Below, piece by piece: positions 5,404-7,684 of a DNA stretch of 7,684 bases. Each line of letters begins with the position of its first letter. Positions within the stretch are counted from its first letter, which is position 1. Source of the stretch: Chitinophagaceae bacterium (GTDB lineage Bacteria > Bacteroidota > Bacteroidia > Chitinophagales > Chitinophagaceae); NCBI GenBank assembly GCA_019454915.1, contig JACFNM010000200.1, positions 1 through 7,684 on the forward strand, read 5' to 3'. The notes under the pieces are model-generated. The model was not told the origin of the DNA. It made no database searches and saw only the letters and a list, made by a program, of their open reading frames with translations. A program made the translations under genes and the position numbers.

Positions 5404-7527
5404 ATGTCTATAATTCAGACGATTCGGGATAAAGCTGCCGTGTTTGTTTTTGGTATCATCGGTCTAAGTATGATAGCTTTCGTAGTGCAAGATGCCTTTG
5501 TTGGTGGTGGAAGCCATTTTTTTTCTGCTCCTTCCTCTACCATTGGCACGGTAAACGGAGTAAAGGTAACCAGAGAAGAATATGATGAAAGGACCCGGGC
5601 GATGGAAGCCCAGTATCAGTCGCAGGGCTACCGGGTAGATGAATCTATGCGCCACGAAATTCAAAATCAAATATGGAATAGCCTGGTATCAAAAGAATTG
5701 TTAACCTCGGAAGCTGGTAAGTTAGGAATCGAATTTACCTCCAAGGAGTTCACCGATTTGTTGTTTAGTGATGATGCCCCTCCGGAATTCAAGCAACAAT
5801 TTACCGATCCGCAGACTGGTGTATATAACATTGAAGCGGCCCGAAACGCTTTCAAAACTTTGCAAAAGAGTAAGGATGCACTCCAGTTGCGGCAGGTACA
5901 GGAGCAATTGATAGATCCGATAGTCCTTAACCAGATTCAGCGAAAACTCATGACTCTGTACACCAATGGTTCCTATGTACCCAAATGGTTAATAGAAAAA
6001 CAAAATGCTATTTCGGGACAGATTTCAAACATATCTTATGTCATGCTCCCCTATTCCATGATAGCCGATTCAACCGTACAGGTATCAGACGCGGAGATTT
6101 TGGCATATATTGAAAAGCATAAAAAGGAATTCAAGCAGGAAAGGAGTCGTAGTATTGCTTATGTGTTATTTGATGCATCTCCCAATAACCAGGACAGTAC
6201 AGCTTTGTGGAACAAGATGGAGGAACTCAAACAACCTTTTGCTGAGGCTCCCGATGCAGGTATTTTCGTTACCAGACAAAGCACCAAGACTCCATTCTTC
6301 GATGGATATATGGGAAAAAGCCGTATCCAGGTTCCGGCTAAAGACTCTATCCTAAAATTGTCACCGGGAGAAATATATGGGCCGTATTATGACGGAAGGT
6401 CAATTGCTATGGCCCGTATGATTGGCAGCAAAGTATTGCCGGATTCGGTGCGGGCACGTCATATATTAATTGCAACCACAGATCCGCAAACGGGGCAACC
6501 TACTGTTGCAGACTCCACTGCGAAGAGGAGGGTTGACAGTATCCGGCAGGCAATCGCGGGCGGAGCTTCTTTCGAATTAATGGTCGCCCAATATTCTGAT
6601 GATATAGGCTCCAAACAGGGCTTTGGAGAACTTGGATACTTTGCGAACGGACAGATGGTAAAGGAATTCAACGATTTTTGCTTCGAAGGCAAGACGGGCG
6701 ATAAAGGTGTAGTTAAGACCCAATTTGGTTATCATTATATCGAAATTGAGGATCAGAAAGATTTTGAACAGGCGTATAAAATAGCTTATTTGTCAAAACC
6801 CATTGAAGCCAGCGTGGAAACGGATCGGGCAGCTTCTGCTGCTGCCACCCAATTTGCTTCACAAAGCAGAACAGCTAAAGATTTTGATGAAACGATAAAC
6901 AAAGAGCACTTAAATAAGCGCCTTGCGGATAATATCAAGGAAATGGATTATCAGATTATAGGAGTGGGCACATCCCGTTCTTTCATCAAATGGATTTATA
7001 ATAATAAACCGGGTACCGTTTCTGATCCCATTTCTGTAGGAGAACAATACGTGGTGGCGTTAATCACCGGTGAGAAAGACGAAGGATTACAATCTGCTGC
7101 GGAGGCCAGGATTTTGGTTGAATCTCAGCTTAGAGACAAGAAAAAAGCTGCTGAGCTGGCCAAAAAATTCGGAACTTATTCGGATATAGAAACGGCTGCG
7201 GCAAACGCCGGGCAGCAGGTTCAGCAATCTGACAGTATCCGCTTTTCGGATAATTTCAAACCGGGTTTTGGTAATGAACTTATTGTGATAGGCGCCGCAC
7301 TGAATAAAGATTATGAGTCGAAAGCCTCAGCACCGCTTGAGGGAAATACCGGCGTATATGTTGTGAAGGTTCGTAGTATTGGTGCGTTGCCCAATGACGC
7401 AGCAAATGTAGAAGAGCAACAAAAAGCCCTGTCCATGCAAATGAGCCAGTCAATGGGGTATTCTGTCATGCAGTCGCTCAGAGAAGCGGCGACGGTTAAG
7501 GATTCGAGGCTCAAAGCCGGATATTAG
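5404..7527 (+). CDS. ppiD: PpiD-type membrane-anchored peptidyl-prolyl cis-trans isomerase (SurA N-terminal plus parvulin domains)
   Basis: The 707-residue protein is a predicted periplasmic folding chaperone anchored in the inner membrane. A short charged cytoplasmic N-terminus precedes one membrane helix at about residues 11-29, so no cleaved signal peptide is expected. The SurA-like N-terminal chaperone region follows, opening with IGTVNGVKVTREEYDE (47-62). A parvulin domain spans about 349-450, starting with VRARHIL (His353), with FGELGYFANGQMVKEF in the middle and FGYHYIEI (His444) at the end. Both parvulin histidines and the hydrophobic pocket are retained, which suggests catalytic activity. 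A further alpha/beta region (about 500-690) resembles the C-terminal chaperone part of PpiD homologues. The gene stands alone behind its own promoter and ends at a strong terminator. SurA is the alternative family, but the uncleaved membrane anchor and the length favour PpiD. Confidence 0.88.
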   Translation: MSIIQTIRDKAAVFVFGIIGLSMIAFVVQDAFVGGGSHFFSAPSSTIGTVNGVKVTREEYDERTRAMEAQYQSQGYRVDESMRHEIQNQIWNSLVSKELLTSEAGKLGIEFTSKEFTDLLFSDDAPPEFKQQFTDPQTGVYNIEAARNAFKTLQKSKDALQLRQVQEQLIDPIVLNQIQRKLMTLYTNGSYVPKWLIEKQNAISGQISNISYVMLPYSMIADSTVQVSDAEILAYIEKHKKEFKQERSRSIAYVLFDASPNNQDSTALWNKMEELKQPFAEAPDAGIFVTRQSTKTPFFDGYMGKSRIQVPAKDSILKLSPGEIYGPYYDGRSIAMARMIGSKVLPDSVRARHILIATTDPQTGQPTVADSTAKRRVDSIRQAIAGGASFELMVAQYSDDIGSKQGFGELGYFANGQMVKEFNDFCFEGKTGDKGVVKTQFGYHYIEIEDQKDFEQAYKIAYLSKPIEASVETDRAASAAATQFASQSRTAKDFDETINKEHLNKRLADNIKEMDYQIIGVGTSRSFIKWIYNNKPGTVSDPISVGEQYVVALITGEKDEGLQSAAEARILVESQLRDKKKAAELAKKFGTYSDIETAAANAGQQVQQSDSIRFSDNFKPGFGNELIVIGAALNKDYESKASAPLEGNTGVYVVKVRSIGALPNDAANVEEQQKALSMQMSQSMGYSVMQSLREAATVKDSRLKAGY

Positions 7528-7551
7528 CCGGTAATGAATGATAAAAGCGAC

Positions 7552-7593
7552 GCGGCGATTGTAATTTTAAAATTACTATCGCCGCTGTTTTTT
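7552..7593 (+). terminator. Intrinsic terminator of ppiD
   Basis: Arm GCGGCGAT (7552-7559) pairs with ATCGCCGC (7578-7585). A T/T mismatch follows (7560/7577), then GTAATTTT (7561-7568) pairs with AAAATTAC (7569-7576). A run of six Ts (7588-7593) follows two bases after the stem. It begins 24 bp after the ppiD stop codon. Confidence 0.9.
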
Positions 7594-7684
7594 AAGCAGG
7601 GCTCATCCAACCGGTACAGGAAATACGGTATTTTAGGGTTAGGTTGTTCTGTTACGGCCCCGGATATCAGAAATTGTATGAAGT

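Noticed and set aside
7585..7684. Open frame after the terminator, with an ATG at 7678
   Set aside because: About 33 codons without a stop, cut by the window edge, is too little to call a gene. The ATG at 7678 may be the start of the next gene but cannot be judged.

Overview
The window comes from the chromosome of a Bacteroidota bacterium, most likely of the Chitinophagaceae type. Three things point there. Exact TANNTTTG promoter -7 boxes lie upstream of several genes, and Shine-Dalgarno sequences are weak or absent. The YbeY metal motif has the Asp-for-His form I associate with this phylum. The PpiD, CAP and MnmG proteins also have Bacteroidota-like sequences. The taxonomic call is inference; no marker gene was compared.

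Layout. From 1 to 569 are two leftward genes, the N-terminal part of nadD (cut by the window edge) and a small stand-alone feoA. A divergent promoter region (570-746) separates them from a rightward group: ybeY (747-1190), a secreted CAP-domain protein (1187-1852) and mnmG/gidA (1950-3818). Leftward nadA (3841-4851) converges on mnmG. A 552-bp AT-rich intergenic region (4852-5403) follows. A rightward PpiD-type membrane-anchored prolyl isomerase (5404-7527) then ends at a strong intrinsic terminator (7552-7593).

The genes are housekeeping: NAD synthesis (nadA, nadD), ribosome/rRNA maturation (ybeY), tRNA wobble modification (mnmG), iron transport accessory (feoA) and envelope folding (ppiD). 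The most interesting content is non-coding. Two parS-like centromere sites (core GTTYCACGTGAAAC) flank the CAP gene. One lies across the ybeY stop/CAP start overlap and the other lies just upstream of mnmG.

About 3 to 4 kb away, the 4852-5403 gap carries one exact and six single-mismatch DnaA-box-like 9-mers, an almost pure A/T stretch, outward-facing transcription on both sides, and a change from C-rich to G-rich on the + strand. Together these make it a candidate chromosomal replication origin (oriC) with its partition sites, although no dnaA, parA or parB gene is visible here. I saw no mobile element, CRISPR array, tRNA or rRNA.
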